In this document: in pieces, positions 18,381-26,493 of the stretch | How the letters are laid out: every line of letters begins with the position of its first letter | How positions within the stretch are numbered: position 1 is the stretch's first letter | DNA from: Sphingobium yanoikuyae | GTDB lineage: Bacteria; Pseudomonadota; Alphaproteobacteria; Sphingomonadales; Sphingomonadaceae | NCBI RefSeq assembly: GCF_034424525.1 | Contig: NZ_CP139980.1 | Location: 1-64,000 of the forward strand | DNA: 64,000 bases | Direction: 5' to 3' | Notes under the pieces: generated by a model | Seen by the model: the letters and a program-made list of their open reading frames with translations, nothing else | Told to the model about the DNA's origin: nothing | Database searches by the model: none | Position numbers and translations under genes: made by a program

Positions 18381-18770
18381 ATGAAGAAGTTTATCACGAT
18401 CGCGGCGGGCACGCTGGCTGCTCTTGGCTTCAGCGCCCCTGCCTTCGCACAGGCGGGGAGCGTGCAGGGCGGGATGAGCGCCGAAGAGCATCAGCAAATG
18501 ATGTCGGCCGGTGGGGCAACCGGGCGGGGGCAGTGGATGTCCGATCCCGATATGCACCGCCGGATGATGGCGATGATGGAGCGCTGCGAGGAGATGATGG
18601 CGAAAAAGGACAAGCGCGCCTCCGCCACGGGCCTTCAGAGCACCAGGAAGACTTCAGCCGAGGGCAAGTGGGCCTGGCGCCCGGACCCGAGGCAGGCGCC
18701 TGGCCCGAGAGCGCCGCTCCGTCCCCCTGTCCGGGTGTGGGTGCCTGCCGATAAGAGTTCAACCAACTAA
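18381..18770 (+). CDS. Exported Met/His-rich small protein
   Basis: 129 residues with a signal peptide ending PAFAQ. The mature N-terminus has GMSAEEHQQMMSAGG then a Met-rich helix (MHRRMMAMMERCEEMMAKKDK). This is a clear paralogue of the protein at 19259 (GMTAEQHRQMM; MMDRCEKMMKEMGDK). After residue ~80 the sequence becomes Pro/Arg-rich and unlike the paralogue, so the 3' end may have been altered by a frameshift. Periplasmic copper binding by Met and His is inferred. Confidence 0.65.
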   Translation: MKKFITIAAGTLAALGFSAPAFAQAGSVQGGMSAEEHQQMMSAGGATGRGQWMSDPDMHRRMMAMMERCEEMMAKKDKRASATGLQSTRKTSAEGKWAWRPDPRQAPGPRAPLRPPVRVWVPADKSSTN

Positions 18771-18839
18771 TCCGCCAGCCGATTTACCGACAACTTGGCT
18801 GGTGGATCACCACTCGCCTGGATCACAGGAGTATCAAAC

Positions 18840-19202
18840 GTGAAGAGTATCAAGTTTCTCGCCCTCGGCGCCGCTGCCGCGCTCAGCTTCAGCAGTGCTG
18901 CGTTCGCTCAGCATGAGGGGCATGGTCAGATGACGGCAGAGCAGCACAAGCAGATGATGGCCGGCGATGGTGCTGCTTCTGAGAAGGTCACACACGCCAC
19001 CGGCGTGGTGAAGGCCGTCGATGCTGCGAAGGGCACCATCACAATCGCACACGATCCAATCGCGGCCAAGAAGTGGCCGGCCATGACCATGACGTTCAAG
19101 CTCAACAAGGGCGGGCTCGGCAAGGTTCGGGCTGGTCAGCGGGTCAAGTTCTGTTTCGAGGGTGAAGGCTCTTACACCGTGACGAAGATGACGCGGATCT
19201 AA
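18840..19202 (+). CDS. Exported CusF-type copper-binding protein with N-terminal MTAEQHKQMM segment
   Basis: 120 residues starting at a GTG preceded by AGGAG at 18827-18831. The signal peptide ends AAFAQ. A short His/Met segment (MTAEQHKQMMAG) precedes an OB-fold CusF domain carrying the ligand set H...W..M.M in [18 protein letters not shown]. CusF shuttles Cu(I)/Ag(I) to the CusCBA pump through a Met/His/Trp site. The same N-terminal segment occurs in the neighbours at 18381 and 19259. It is one of four CusF-like domains in the window. Confidence 0.85.
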   Translation: MKSIKFLALGAAAALSFSSAAFAQHEGHGQMTAEQHKQMMAGDGAASEKVTHATGVVKAVDAAKGTITIAHDPIAAKKWPAMTMTFKLNKGGLGKVRAGQRVKFCFEGEGSYTVTKMTRI

Positions 19203-19258
19203 GGCTCACGGAGGTGCCTGCGCCTCCGAACGTCGTGAACGCAACGAGGAGAATAGAG

Positions 19259-19516
19259 ATGAAGACCATGAAAGTAGCAGCCATCGCAATTGCCGCCACA
19301 CTGGGCCTCGCGACCACGGCGATGGCCCAGCAGTCGGGCGGGTCTACGCCGGGCATGACCGCTGAGCAGCACCGTCAGATGATGTCCGGTGGGGACCAGA
19401 AAGGGCAGGGTGGCATGATGATGAACCACGCGGACATGGCCAAGATGATGGACCGCTGCGAGAAGATGATGAAGGAGATGGGCGACAAGCCCGCTGCGTC
19501 CACGACGAAGCGCTAA
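19259..19516 (+). CDS. Exported Met/His-rich small protein
   Basis: 85 residues from the ATG at 19259, behind GAGGAGA. The signal peptide ends TTAMAQ. The mature protein is short and ligand-rich: GMTAEQHRQMMSGGDQ, then MMMNHADMAKMMDRCEKMMK. It looks like the intact version of the paralogue at 18381. It ends the operon that starts at 18059 and is followed by a terminator-like hairpin. Periplasmic copper sequestration is inferred. Confidence 0.7.
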   Translation: MKTMKVAAIAIAATLGLATTAMAQQSGGSTPGMTAEQHRQMMSGGDQKGQGGMMMNHADMAKMMDRCEKMMKEMGDKPAASTTKR

Positions 19517-19537
19517 GATACCTTGTCGAAGCGTGGA

Positions 19538-19572
19538 GGGCGCCGCAGCATGTCTGTGGCGCCTTCTTTGTG
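19538..19572 (+). terminator. Rho-independent terminator of the 18059-19516 operon
   Basis: GGCGCCGCAG (19538-19547 region) pairs with CTGTGGCGCC ending at 19563, one mismatch, loop of about 5, followed by T-rich TTCTTTG. It is placed ~25 bases after the last gene. Confidence 0.65.
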
Positions 19573-19672
19573 TCCGGGTAGGAGAGAGCCTTAGGCTTCC
19601 TTGAGCACTAGTGCCGGAGGGCCATCCCTGCAGGAGCCCGAGGAACGAACAGTCGCAGCAGGATCACCGCTG

Positions 19673-21031
19673 TCAGACCATGTATCCGATGTCCGACGCG
19701 CCCGTGGGATACGCAAACATGGTGCTTTTGATGTCATCCGCCGTCAGTCCATGGCGCATCGCGAGTCCAAAGACATTGATGACCTCATCGACATGAGGAC
19801 CGACGAGATGGGCTCCCAGGATGAGCTTCGAGCCCTCCTCGACCATCACTTTGAAGCCATAGACGCTCTCGGCGACGCGTCTGGCCGTGTACCAGGTCGA
19901 GGCTTGCTCAGACTTCAGGCTGAACTTGAACCCCTTGGAACGCGCCTCCTCCTCGCTGAGCCCGACCGATGCGATAGGTGGAATTGTGAAGGCAACGCTT
20001 GGGATGGCGCGATAATCGGGACAATACGTGTTGCCCTCGAGCAGATTGGCAACAACGACCTTGGCATCGTGGCTGGAGACTGGGGTCAGTGGCGGCCCTT
20101 GTGCCGCAGCATCGCCGGCGGCATAGACAGCTGGATTGGAAACGCTCTGTAGATGCTCGTTGAGCTTCAGGCGCCCGCACTGGTCCCGTTCAACTCCGGC
20201 CGCTTCAAGCCCGAGAGAGTCCAAATCCGGGATGCGACCGGCGGCGTGGACGACCAGATCAGCATGGACCGCCGCTGTCCCTCCGTCAGCAGAGCGGACA
20301 CGTATGATATATCCTTCATCGGTCTTCTCGACGGCTTCCACTGAGTGGCCGGTCCGGACTTCGATCCCGGCGGCGTCGAAGGCTTCCATGAGCCAGCCCA
20401 CGAGATCTCCGTCGAACTGAGAGAGGATGCGCTTGCCGCGCTGAAGGACCGTCACTTTGGCACCGGCACGCGCAGCGATGTGGGAGAACTCTGATGCGAT
20501 ATAGCCGCCGCCGACCATGACGATGCGGGCGGGCAGCTCGTCGAGCTCAAGGAACCCCTCATTGTCCATCAGGTGCTCCTCCCCAGGAAAGCCGAGGGGG
20601 ACCGGGCGCGCTCCAGCCGCGATCAGAACGTTCGTCGCCTCGATGATGCCGCTACGCTCAAGTTCGAGACTGTTCGGTCCTGCGAAGCGGGCATGCTCGT
20701 GGTAGGTGTCGACGCCTTTTGCGGCGTAGTTCTTCAGCTGTTTGCCCGGGACGGGCCCCGTGAAGGTGCGCTTGAACTCCATGAGGTCGCGCCACTCGAT
20801 GTGCGCGCCGTCCGCCGCGACACCGTGCCCGCGCATGCGGCGGATGTCGTCCATGACCTGCGCACCCGTAATCAGCATCTTCTTCGGATCGCAACCTCGC
20901 AGGGCACAGGTGCCGCCGAATGGCCGGTAGTCGGCCACTGCAACCTTCTTCCCTGCAGCCGCCATTCGGTTGGCCGCGACCATGGCGGCTGTGCCGCTGC
21001 CGATCACGATGAGGTCGTATGACTTGGTCAC
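19673..21031 (-). CDS. Flavin-dependent disulfide oxidoreductase (dihydrolipoamide dehydrogenase/mercuric reductase superfamily)
   Basis: 452 residues, near the usual ~460. FAD motif LIVIGSGTAAMVAANRM; redox motif GGTCALRGCDPKK with C-x4-C; NAD(P) motif IVMVGGGYIASEF; second FAD motif NPAVYAAGDAAAQG; dimerisation domain at the end (VGPHVDEVINVFGLAMRHG). MerA has GGTCVNVGCVPSK and a C-terminal CC pair; this protein has neither, so it is not a standard mercuric reductase. It overlaps the upstream small membrane gene by 4 bases and is downstream of merT-merP. Because merA here is truncated, this enzyme could take over a reductase role, but that is speculation. Confidence 0.82.
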   Translation of the reverse strand: MTKSYDLIVIGSGTAAMVAANRMAAAGKKVAVADYRPFGGTCALRGCDPKKMLITGAQVMDDIRRMRGHGVAADGAHIEWRDLMEFKRTFTGPVPGKQLKNYAAKGVDTYHEHARFAGPNSLELERSGIIEATNVLIAAGARPVPLGFPGEEHLMDNEGFLELDELPARIVMVGGGYIASEFSHIAARAGAKVTVLQRGKRILSQFDGDLVGWLMEAFDAAGIEVRTGHSVEAVEKTDEGYIIRVRSADGGTAAVHADLVVHAAGRIPDLDSLGLEAAGVERDQCGRLKLNEHLQSVSNPAVYAAGDAAAQGPPLTPVSSHDAKVVVANLLEGNTYCPDYRAIPSVAFTIPPIASVGLSEEEARSKGFKFSLKSEQASTWYTARRVAESVYGFKVMVEEGSKLILGAHLVGPHVDEVINVFGLAMRHGLTADDIKSTMFAYPTGASDIGYMV

Positions 21032-21378
21032 ACCTCGAAACCGGCTGATGGGCCTCGGTGAGCGGGAGCTGCAGTGTCCTGTCGGTGGTGTGGACCCGAT
21101 GTCACTGCTTCCGACGGAACGCAGGAAGCGCAGCGTCTCCTCAGATGCCAGATGAGTCCGGCCGATGCTGACAGGGCCGTGAGGGCTCCCACCACATTCG
21201 AAGACGGCATTAGGCTGTTTAGAGACACTCCCGAAGCCACCATGATGGGTATGCCGCAGCAGAGGAAGTGAAAGCCGCTCAGCAACGCTATGACCGTGCC
21301 CATCGGCGGCTTGGCGGCGAAGTCGGTCGTGTCGGCCGGATCAACCTCGTTGCCAGAGCTTTGCTGGGTCCCCATCAC
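21028..21378 (-). CDS. Small membrane protein of the mer locus
   Basis: 116 residues with two hydrophobic segments (GTVIALLSGFHFLCCGIPIMV; NVVGALTALSASAGLIW). A Cys-Cys pair lies in the first helix and a CASC pair follows the second. This resembles the compact MerF/MerC layout of inner-membrane mercury transporters, but no family can be fixed. Its stop overlaps the start of the oxidoreductase gene at 21031, and merP is 22 bases upstream, so it is in the same transcription unit. Confidence 0.5.
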   Translation of the reverse strand: MMGTQQSSGNEVDPADTTDFAAKPPMGTVIALLSGFHFLCCGIPIMVASGVSLNSLMPSSNVVGALTALSASAGLIWHLRRRCASCVPSEAVTSGPHHRQDTAAPAHRGPSAGFEV

Positions 21379-21400
21379 GGATTCCTCCTGCCTCGGCTGA

Positions 21401-21709
21401 TCAACGAGCGCGTCGTTGCTGACTTGCTGAGCGCTTCAATCGCGAGGGGTATCCAGCGTTCGTGGTCGCCTTCACGAGCTCAGCCACGTTCGTTGCCTTG
21501 TCGTCGTAAACGACAGTGGCTGTCTTGGCCTCGACCGAGACTGCCACACGCTTCACGCCGCGAATTTGGCTGAGACTCTTCTTCACCATCGGGACGCAGG
21601 TGACGCATGTCATGTTATCAACGGCCAGCGTGACGGTGCGGACTGCCGCGAGGGCGGGAACACTCGTCGCGGCCAAGGTCGCGATAACCGCTGCTTTGAT
21701 GAACTTCAT
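21401..21709 (-). CDS. merP: MerP periplasmic mercury-binding protein
   Basis: 102 residues from the ATG at 21709. A signal peptide (VIATLAATSVPALAA) precedes a ferredoxin-like heavy-metal-associated domain. The metal site is DNMTCVTCVPMVKKSL, with the conserved hydrophobic segment KRVAVSVEAKTATVVYDD. MerP binds Hg(II) in the periplasm and passes it to MerT, encoded 20 bases upstream. The C-terminal tail is Arg-rich and slightly longer than in Tn501 MerP. Confidence 0.9.
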   Translation of the reverse strand: MKFIKAAVIATLAATSVPALAAVRTVTLAVDNMTCVTCVPMVKKSLSQIRGVKRVAVSVEAKTATVVYDDKATNVAELVKATTNAGYPSRLKRSASQQRRAR

Positions 21710-21729
21710 GGATAGGCTCCTACTCAAAC

Positions 21730-22122
21730 TCACAAGAAATAGACGGCAACGTACGGGAAGCTTATCGCTGCCAGAACGAGGAGGGTTGTGGCCCACAGCG
21801 CAATCTTCAGAAGCCGTTTAGAGGCCGGCTTGGCGCAGTAGCTGCCTTCCTCACAATCGGCCTGAGGGCGCGCGTAAACCCGAATGAACCCGAAAATGAG
21901 GGCGACGGCTGCCAAGCCGACGAAGAGCGGCTGGTAAGGCGCGAGCGCCGTGAGACTGCCGATCCAGGCCCCGCTTATTCCAAGCGAGAACAGCAGAAGA
22001 GGCGCGATGCAGCAGGAGGCAGCGCCCACAGCGCCAAGAACACCTCCGCCGACGGCGATCCAAGTCCGGCGGCCGGGAGCGGCGGCGGTAACGGACCGCT
22101 TGGCATCAGGGATTTTCAACAC
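21730..22122 (-). CDS. merT: MerT mercuric transport protein
   Basis: 130 residues. I chose the GTG at 22122 because GAGGTAGG lies 6 bases upstream; a TTG at 22128 is also in frame. Three membrane helices: the first contains the Cys-Cys pair (GAVGAASCCIAPLLLFSLG), the loop has a second pair (CEEGSYC), and the last is LWATTLLVLAAISFPYVAVY. These cysteine pairs relay Hg(II) from MerP to the cytosol. merP follows. Import without an intact MerA would be harmful, which makes the merA damage next door notable. Confidence 0.9.
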   Translation of the reverse strand: MLKIPDAKRSVTAAAPGRRTWIAVGGGVLGAVGAASCCIAPLLLFSLGISGAWIGSLTALAPYQPLFVGLAAVALIFGFIRVYARPQADCEEGSYCAKPASKRLLKIALWATTLLVLAAISFPYVAVYFL

Positions 22123-22199
22123 GATCAACCTACCTCTTGTTCATGCAAGCTCAGGAGCTACCACCTGTAGCAACTCCAGGTTCAAGCTGTTTTTTTGGT

Positions 22200-23222
22200 T
22201 CACCCGGCGCAGCAGGAGAGCTTGCTGACATCCTTGTCGAAAGTCTGCGCAGCGAGCTTCAGCCCCTCCACCGTCGTAAGGTAGGGAAAGATCGATTCCG
22301 CCAGATCGTCGATCGTGAGGCCGCACCGGATGGCGATGGCCGCAGTCTGGATGCTGTCGGCGCCCTCAGGCGCGAGGATGTGTGCTCCGAGAAGCTCTCT
22401 GGTTCGGCCATCGGCAACCAGCTTGATCAGCCCCCGCGTATCCCTTGCCGCAAGAGCGCGTGGAACGTGGTCGAGCGTGACGATGGACGTCCTGACCTGG
22501 AACCCGGCGGCGCGGGCCTGAGCTTCGGTGAGCCCGACGCTGCCAACCTGAGGGTCTGAAAAAACGACAGCAGGCATTGCGCGGTTGCTATAAACCAGAC
22601 TGTCACCGTTAAGGGCGTTCTTCGCCGCGAGCTTTGCTCCGTAGGCAGCCATGTAGACGAACTGGTCGCGTCCAGTGACATCGCCGGCAGCGTAGAAGCC
22701 AGCGCGTGTGGTCCGGAGCCGATCGTCGACCTTGATGCCGCCGTTCGGGGTTGTCTCAATACCGAGCTCTGCGAGCCCGAGCCCCTCGACATTGGGTGCC
22801 CGGCCAGTCGTGACCAGCACCTGCTCCGCCGCCAAGGTCACGCTGCGACCAGCATGCTCCACGTCGAGCTCGATGCGGCCGTGCACGTGGCGAATAGCCT
22901 GGTATGAGACGCCGCTGGCGATCTGGACCCCCTCGGCCTCTAAGTAGCCCTCCAACGCCGCCCCGATCTCCGGCTCTGCCTCGGGCAGAAGGCGTGATCG
23001 GAATATCAGCGTCACCTTCACGCCAGCACGCGCCAGGGTTTGCGCGAGCTCGACCCCGACATAGCCGCCTCCAAGCACGAGCAAGGACTTGGGAAGCTCC
23101 TCAAGCTCAAGGGCCGTGGTGCTCGTAAGGTACGGCACCTGCGCCACGCCTGGAATAGCTGGGACAGCAGGCCGCGTGCCGGTGGCGATGATCACCTTCC
23201 CGGCCGAGATGAGCCGGCCATC
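22200..23222 (-). pseudogene. merA: Mercuric reductase MerA, 5'-truncated
   Basis: The preserved part starts at DGRLISAGKVIIATGTRPAV and covers the NAD(P) domain (LLVLGGGYVGVELAQTLARA), the second FAD motif (GFYAAGDVTGRDQFVY) and the interface domain. It ends in the MerA hallmark LSCCAG. Missing are the first FAD motif, the redox motif with CVNVGC and any N-terminal metal-binding domain. Frame upstream of 23222 runs into an unrelated transporter fragment on the opposite strand. The protein cannot catalyse Hg(II) reduction without its redox cysteines. Confidence 0.85.
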
Positions 23223-23225
23223 CAG

Positions 23226-23348
23226 ATGATGGCGATGGGGGCAAGCCAGGCAGAGATCCAGCAAACCCTTAGTGCCTATCTCGCGGCCTTCGGTTTCATG
23301 ATGCTCCTGCATGGCCCGCTCTCGGATGCGTTCGGCCGCCGAAGGATG
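23226..23348 (+). pseudogene. Fragment of a Bcr/CflA-type MFS transporter
   Basis: About 41 codons read MGASQAEIQQTLSAYLAAFG then LLHGPLSDAFGRRRM. This is the first-helix/loop region and motif A of Bcr/CflA drug-resistance permeases. Nothing else of the gene is present. It sits exactly between truncated merA and a truncated beta-lactamase-fold gene, both on the other strand, so it is foreign filler at a rearrangement point. Confidence 0.65.
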
Positions 23349-23803
23349 TCCGCGCTGCCATTCTGGAAGTCCGTGCGACCGCACCCGTCGATGAGCAGGG
23401 CGTCGCCCGTAAAGACCCGTGCCTGACCGCCCTGCTCGAGCAGGTAGCTATGATGTGTGTCGGTGTGCCCTGGTGTGAAGAGCGGCCGTAGCGATAGGCT
23501 CCCCACAGCGACCGGCTCTCCTTCTTTGATGCCGATATCCGCACAGGCGAGGCCCTCCATGGCGGGATAGGCGACTTTGCAGCCGGTAAGTGAGCGCAAG
23601 CGAGCGGCGGAGCTGACGTGGTCAGCATGGATGTGGGTCTCGATCGTCATTGCCAAGCGGAGGTCCAGCTCTTGGACGACCGTCAGGTCGCGCTCCGCCG
23701 CCTCCAGCACTGGATCGATAAGGACGCATTCTCCGGTTTCCTCGCACCCGATGAGGTACGTATAGGTGGAGGACTCGGGTTCATAGAGCTGGCGGAAGAG
23801 CAT
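23348..23803 (-). pseudogene. Metallo-beta-lactamase-fold hydrolase (persulfide dioxygenase-like), 3'-truncated
   Basis: Residues 1-152 match the ETHE1/Blh type: metal motif ETHIHADHVSSAARL, PGHTDTHHSYLL, and FTGDALLIDGCGRTDFQNG. Such enzymes oxidise glutathione persulfide or act as sulfur-linked hydrolases. After GSAD the frame enters the transporter fragment in antisense and stops at 23276, losing the usual ~80 C-terminal residues with the last metal His. It starts 9 bases after merR and was probably cotranscribed with it. Confidence 0.75.
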
Positions 23804-23812
23804 GGCTGGCGC

Positions 23813-24259
23813 TCACCCGACCCTTGCTACGCCGAAGCGATTTTCGGGCGGCGAGGCGCATTCCCCGTGGCGGCCCTCAGCGAGATCCTTGAGGATTGGG
23901 CAATCGGGCCGATCGTCGTCGGTGCAGTTCTCAGCGAGGTGCTTCAGCGTGGCGATCATCGCCTCCATCTCCGCTACTTTGGCGCAGAGCTGCTCGACAT
24001 GCTCCATGGCGAGTACCTTGACGTCGTGGCTTGCCCGCTCTCGGTTGTTCCAGAGGGTCAGGAGATCTTCGATTTGTGCCACGGAGAAGCCGAGGTCGCG
24101 TGCGCGACGGATGAACTGGAGCGTGTGAACGTCGCTCTTGGTGTAGACGCGGTAGCCCGCTGCGGATCGATCGGCGGATTTGATGAGGCCGGTCCGCTCA
24201 TAGTAGCGGATCATCTTCGTTGAGACGCCCGAAGCGGCTGAGGCCTGGCCGATGTTCAC
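23813..24259 (-). CDS. cueR: MerR-family heavy-metal regulator, CueR-like
   Basis: 148 residues from the GTG at 24259, which follows an AGGAG-type site; an ATG at 24295 is in frame but lies close to the promoter. N-terminal winged helix: IGQASAASGVSTKMIRYYERTGLI, then AGYRVYTKSDVHTLQFIRRA. A dimerisation helix follows, then the C-terminal metal loop CTDDDRPDCPILKDL. The paired cysteines 7-8 residues apart and the CPI motif match Cu(I)-sensing CueR proteins. It is autoregulated, since operator 2 lies 55 bases upstream. It is the best candidate for control of all seven operators in the window. Confidence 0.85.
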   Translation of the reverse strand: MNIGQASAASGVSTKMIRYYERTGLIKSADRSAAGYRVYTKSDVHTLQFIRRARDLGFSVAQIEDLLTLWNNRERASHDVKVLAMEHVEQLCAKVAEMEAMIATLKHLAENCTDDDRPDCPILKDLAEGRHGECASPPENRFGVARVG

Positions 24260-24313
24260 GAGGATCTCCTGAGATTGGTTGTAACGACATCCCACGGCAA
24301 AACCGGGAGGATG

Positions 24314-24344
24314 GCTTTACTCCTTCCCACCGTGGCAAGGTCAA
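24314..24344 (-). promoter_or_regulatory. CueR-type operator/promoter 2 (autoregulatory)
   Basis: On the minus strand: -35 TTGACC, spacer of 19 bases containing the dyad TTGCCACGGTGGGAAG, then -10-like TAAAGC. It drives the merR-family gene 55 bases downstream. Confidence 0.78.
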
Positions 24345-24466
24345 GCCGAGATCGGGGTGTTTGGCTGACGAGCGAATCGACGGCTCGGCTTGAATGGTTC
24401 CGGGTCAGAAGGAAGGGGGCGCGGGGAACGGTTGCAAGCCTGCGCGAGCTCACGACCAGAGACGCG

Positions 24467-24503
24467 CCCGACGGGTGTGGGCATTTAGGAAACACCCGCC
24501 GGG
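24467..24503. terminator. Hairpin in the 24345-24660 intergenic stretch
   Basis: CCCGACGGGTGT pairs with ACACCCGCCGGG (one mismatch) over a 13-base loop. No T-run follows. It may mark the end of the peroxiredoxin operon, which stops at 24661. The rest of the intergenic stretch shows nothing recognisable. Confidence 0.35.
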
Positions 24504-24660
24504 CGGCACGACCAGGACGCCTTGCGGCGCCTGTCCGTGAGCAGTCACTGGGCGGCTCAGCTCGCTCGGCTATATTATCGCAGGCCGTGCGGTACGCTCG
24601 ACTTCCCCCGCCACTTCGCCTGCTTTTCATTCCTTCAATCCGTCTCCCCTTGAGCGGATA

Positions 24661-25302
24661 TCATCCCGCCTTCTGCGGCTCGGGCACGACGCGCAGATAT
24701 GGTTTCAGCGTCTTCCAGCCTCCGGGGAACTTCTCCCGCGCCTGCTCATCGCTGAGCGAGGGGACAATGATGACGTCCTCGCCGCTCTTCCAGTCGGCCG
24801 GCGTCGCGACGCTGTGATTGGCGGTGAGCTGCAGCGAGTCGATGACGCGGAGGATCTCTTCGAAGTTGCGGCCGGTGCTCGCCGGGTAGGTGAGGGTGAG
24901 CTTCAGCTTCTTGTCAGGGCCGATGACATAGACCGACCGGACCGTCAGCGTGTCGTTGGCGTTCGGGTGGATCATTCCATAAAGGCCGGCGATCTTACGC
25001 TCAGGATCAGCGATAAGCGGGAAGTTGAGCGCAGTCCCTTGCGTCTCCTCGATGTCACCCGCCCAGGCCCGGTGATCATCGACGGGATCAACGGAGAGCC
25101 CGATCACCTTCGTGCCTCGGCGATCGAATTCGGGCTTGAGCTTGGCCACCGCGCCAAGCTCAGTGGTGCAGACCGGAGTGAAGTCCTTCGGGTGAGAGAA
25201 GAGGACCGCCCAGGAGCCTTCGATCCAATCATGAAAGCGGATCCGGCCCTCTGTGGTGTCAGCTTCGAAGTCGGGGGCGATGTCGCCGAGCTGGATGGTC
25301 AT
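24661..25302 (-). CDS. 1-Cys peroxiredoxin (Prx6 type)
   Basis: 213 residues, typical for Prx6. The peroxidatic cysteine is C45 in FTPVCTTELG, and it is the only cysteine in the protein, so no resolving Cys exists. The C-terminal dimerisation segment KSGEDVIIVPSLSDEQA and GGWKTLKPYLR are Prx6 signatures. It reduces peroxides with an external thiol. It is last in the multicopper-oxidase operon, 60 bases after the cysteine synthase gene. Copper-driven oxidative stress gives a reason for the linkage. Confidence 0.93.
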   Translation of the reverse strand: MTIQLGDIAPDFEADTTEGRIRFHDWIEGSWAVLFSHPKDFTPVCTTELGAVAKLKPEFDRRGTKVIGLSVDPVDDHRAWAGDIEETQGTALNFPLIADPERKIAGLYGMIHPNANDTLTVRSVYVIGPDKKLKLTLTYPASTGRNFEEILRVIDSLQLTANHSVATPADWKSGEDVIIVPSLSDEQAREKFPGGWKTLKPYLRVVPEPQKAG

Positions 25303-25362
25303 GTTGTGTCTCCTTGGTTGTTGAGAGGGAGGGGGAAGGGGATCAATCTGGAGGGACGATGC

Positions 25363-26493
25363 TCAAAGCGCTGGCGGCGCCGCTTGCGGTGCCCAGCACC
25401 GGCTCAGGGCTTGGTGGACGAGCGGATTGGAACCCTCGATCCACTGGGGCACGGGCAGGCCCTTCGAACGCAGGAAGTCTGGATTGAAGAGCTTGGACTG
25501 ATACCGAGTGCCGTAGTCGCAGAGGACGGTCACGATCGTGTGGCCGGGTCCGAGCTGCCCCGCGAGCCGCGCCGCGCCGGCGACATTGACGCCAGAAGAG
25601 GGGCCGACACAGAGACCCTCGTGCTCCAGGAGGTCGAAGACCATAGGGATGGCTTCGTCGTCCGCTATGTGGAACGAGAAATCGGGCGTGAAGCCGTCAA
25701 GGTTAGCAGTCACCCGGCCCTGACCGATTCCTTCTGTGATGGACGATCCTTCGGACCGAAGTTCTCCGCTCGTATAGTAGCTGAAGAGGGCAGCGCCGGG
25801 TGGGTCAGCTAGTGCGATGGCGATGTGCGGGTTCCGCTCTTTGAGAGCGATGCTGACGCCGGCAAGAGTGCCGCCCGTGCCGACGGCGCTGACGAAACCG
25901 TCTACCTTGCCGCCGGTCTGCTGCCAGATTTCTGGTCCGGTGGTCTCGACGTGAGCTTGCCGATTGGCGACATTGTCGAACTGGTTCGCCCAAACCGCGC
26001 CGTTCGGGCTGAGCTCCGCCAGCTCGGCAGCCAAGCGGGCCGACACATGCACGTAGTTGTTCTCGTTGCGGTACGGCACTGCCGGCACCTCAACGAGATG
26101 TGCGCCGGAGAGGCGGAGCATGTCCTTTTTCTCCTGGCTCTGCGTTTCGGGGATGACGATAACGGTGCGGTAGCCGAGCGCATTGGCAACGAGGGTTAAG
26201 CCGATGCCGGTGTTGCCGGCCGTTCCTTCGACTATAATGCCGCCCGGCCGGAGCTTTCCGCTACGCTCCGCGTCGCGGATGATGAATAAGGCGGCCCTGT
26301 CCTTTACGGACTGGCCGGGGTTCATGAACTCGGCTTTGCCCAAGATTTCGCAGCCCGTGAGCTCCGAAACGCGGTCGAGCCTGATCAGAGGCGTGTTGCC
26401 GATAGCATCGATGATGCCGTGGTGGATGGTCACTGGTTTCTCCTGCAAAGGGATAGGCGCTACGGCGCTAAGCGGCGAGATCGAGTCAGCCAT
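25363..26493 (-). CDS. cysK: Cysteine synthase A-like PLP enzyme
   Basis: 376 residues, longer than CysK (~320) because of an N-terminal extension and a ~40-residue C-terminal tail. The PLP lysine is in NPGQSVKDRAAL. The substrate loop is EGTAGNTGIG, slightly different from TSGNTG. The phosphate clamp is VGTGGTLAGV. It makes cysteine from O-acetylserine and sulfide, or a related beta-replacement reaction. It overlaps the end of the GH1 gene by 8 bases, so both are in one operon with peroxiredoxin. Cysteine supply for metal-binding thiols is a plausible reason. Confidence 0.88.
   Translation of the reverse strand: MADSISPLSAVAPIPLQEKPVTIHHGIIDAIGNTPLIRLDRVSELTGCEILGKAEFMNPGQSVKDRAALFIIRDAERSGKLRPGGIIVEGTAGNTGIGLTLVANALGYRTVIVIPETQSQEKKDMLRLSGAHLVEVPAVPYRNENNYVHVSARLAAELAELSPNGAVWANQFDNVANRQAHVETTGPEIWQQTGGKVDGFVSAVGTGGTLAGVSIALKERNPHIAIALADPPGAALFSYYTSGELRSEGSSITEGIGQGRVTANLDGFTPDFSFHIADDEAIPMVFDLLEHEGLCVGPSSGVNVAGAARLAGQLGPGHTIVTVLCDYGTRYQSKLFNPDFLRSKGLPVPQWIEGSNPLVHQALSRCWAPQAAPPAL

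Noticed and set aside
24256..24630. Minus-strand frame upstream of the merR-family gene
   Set aside because: It runs through operator 2 and a hairpin and is Ser/Arg-rich without motifs; treated as intergenic.
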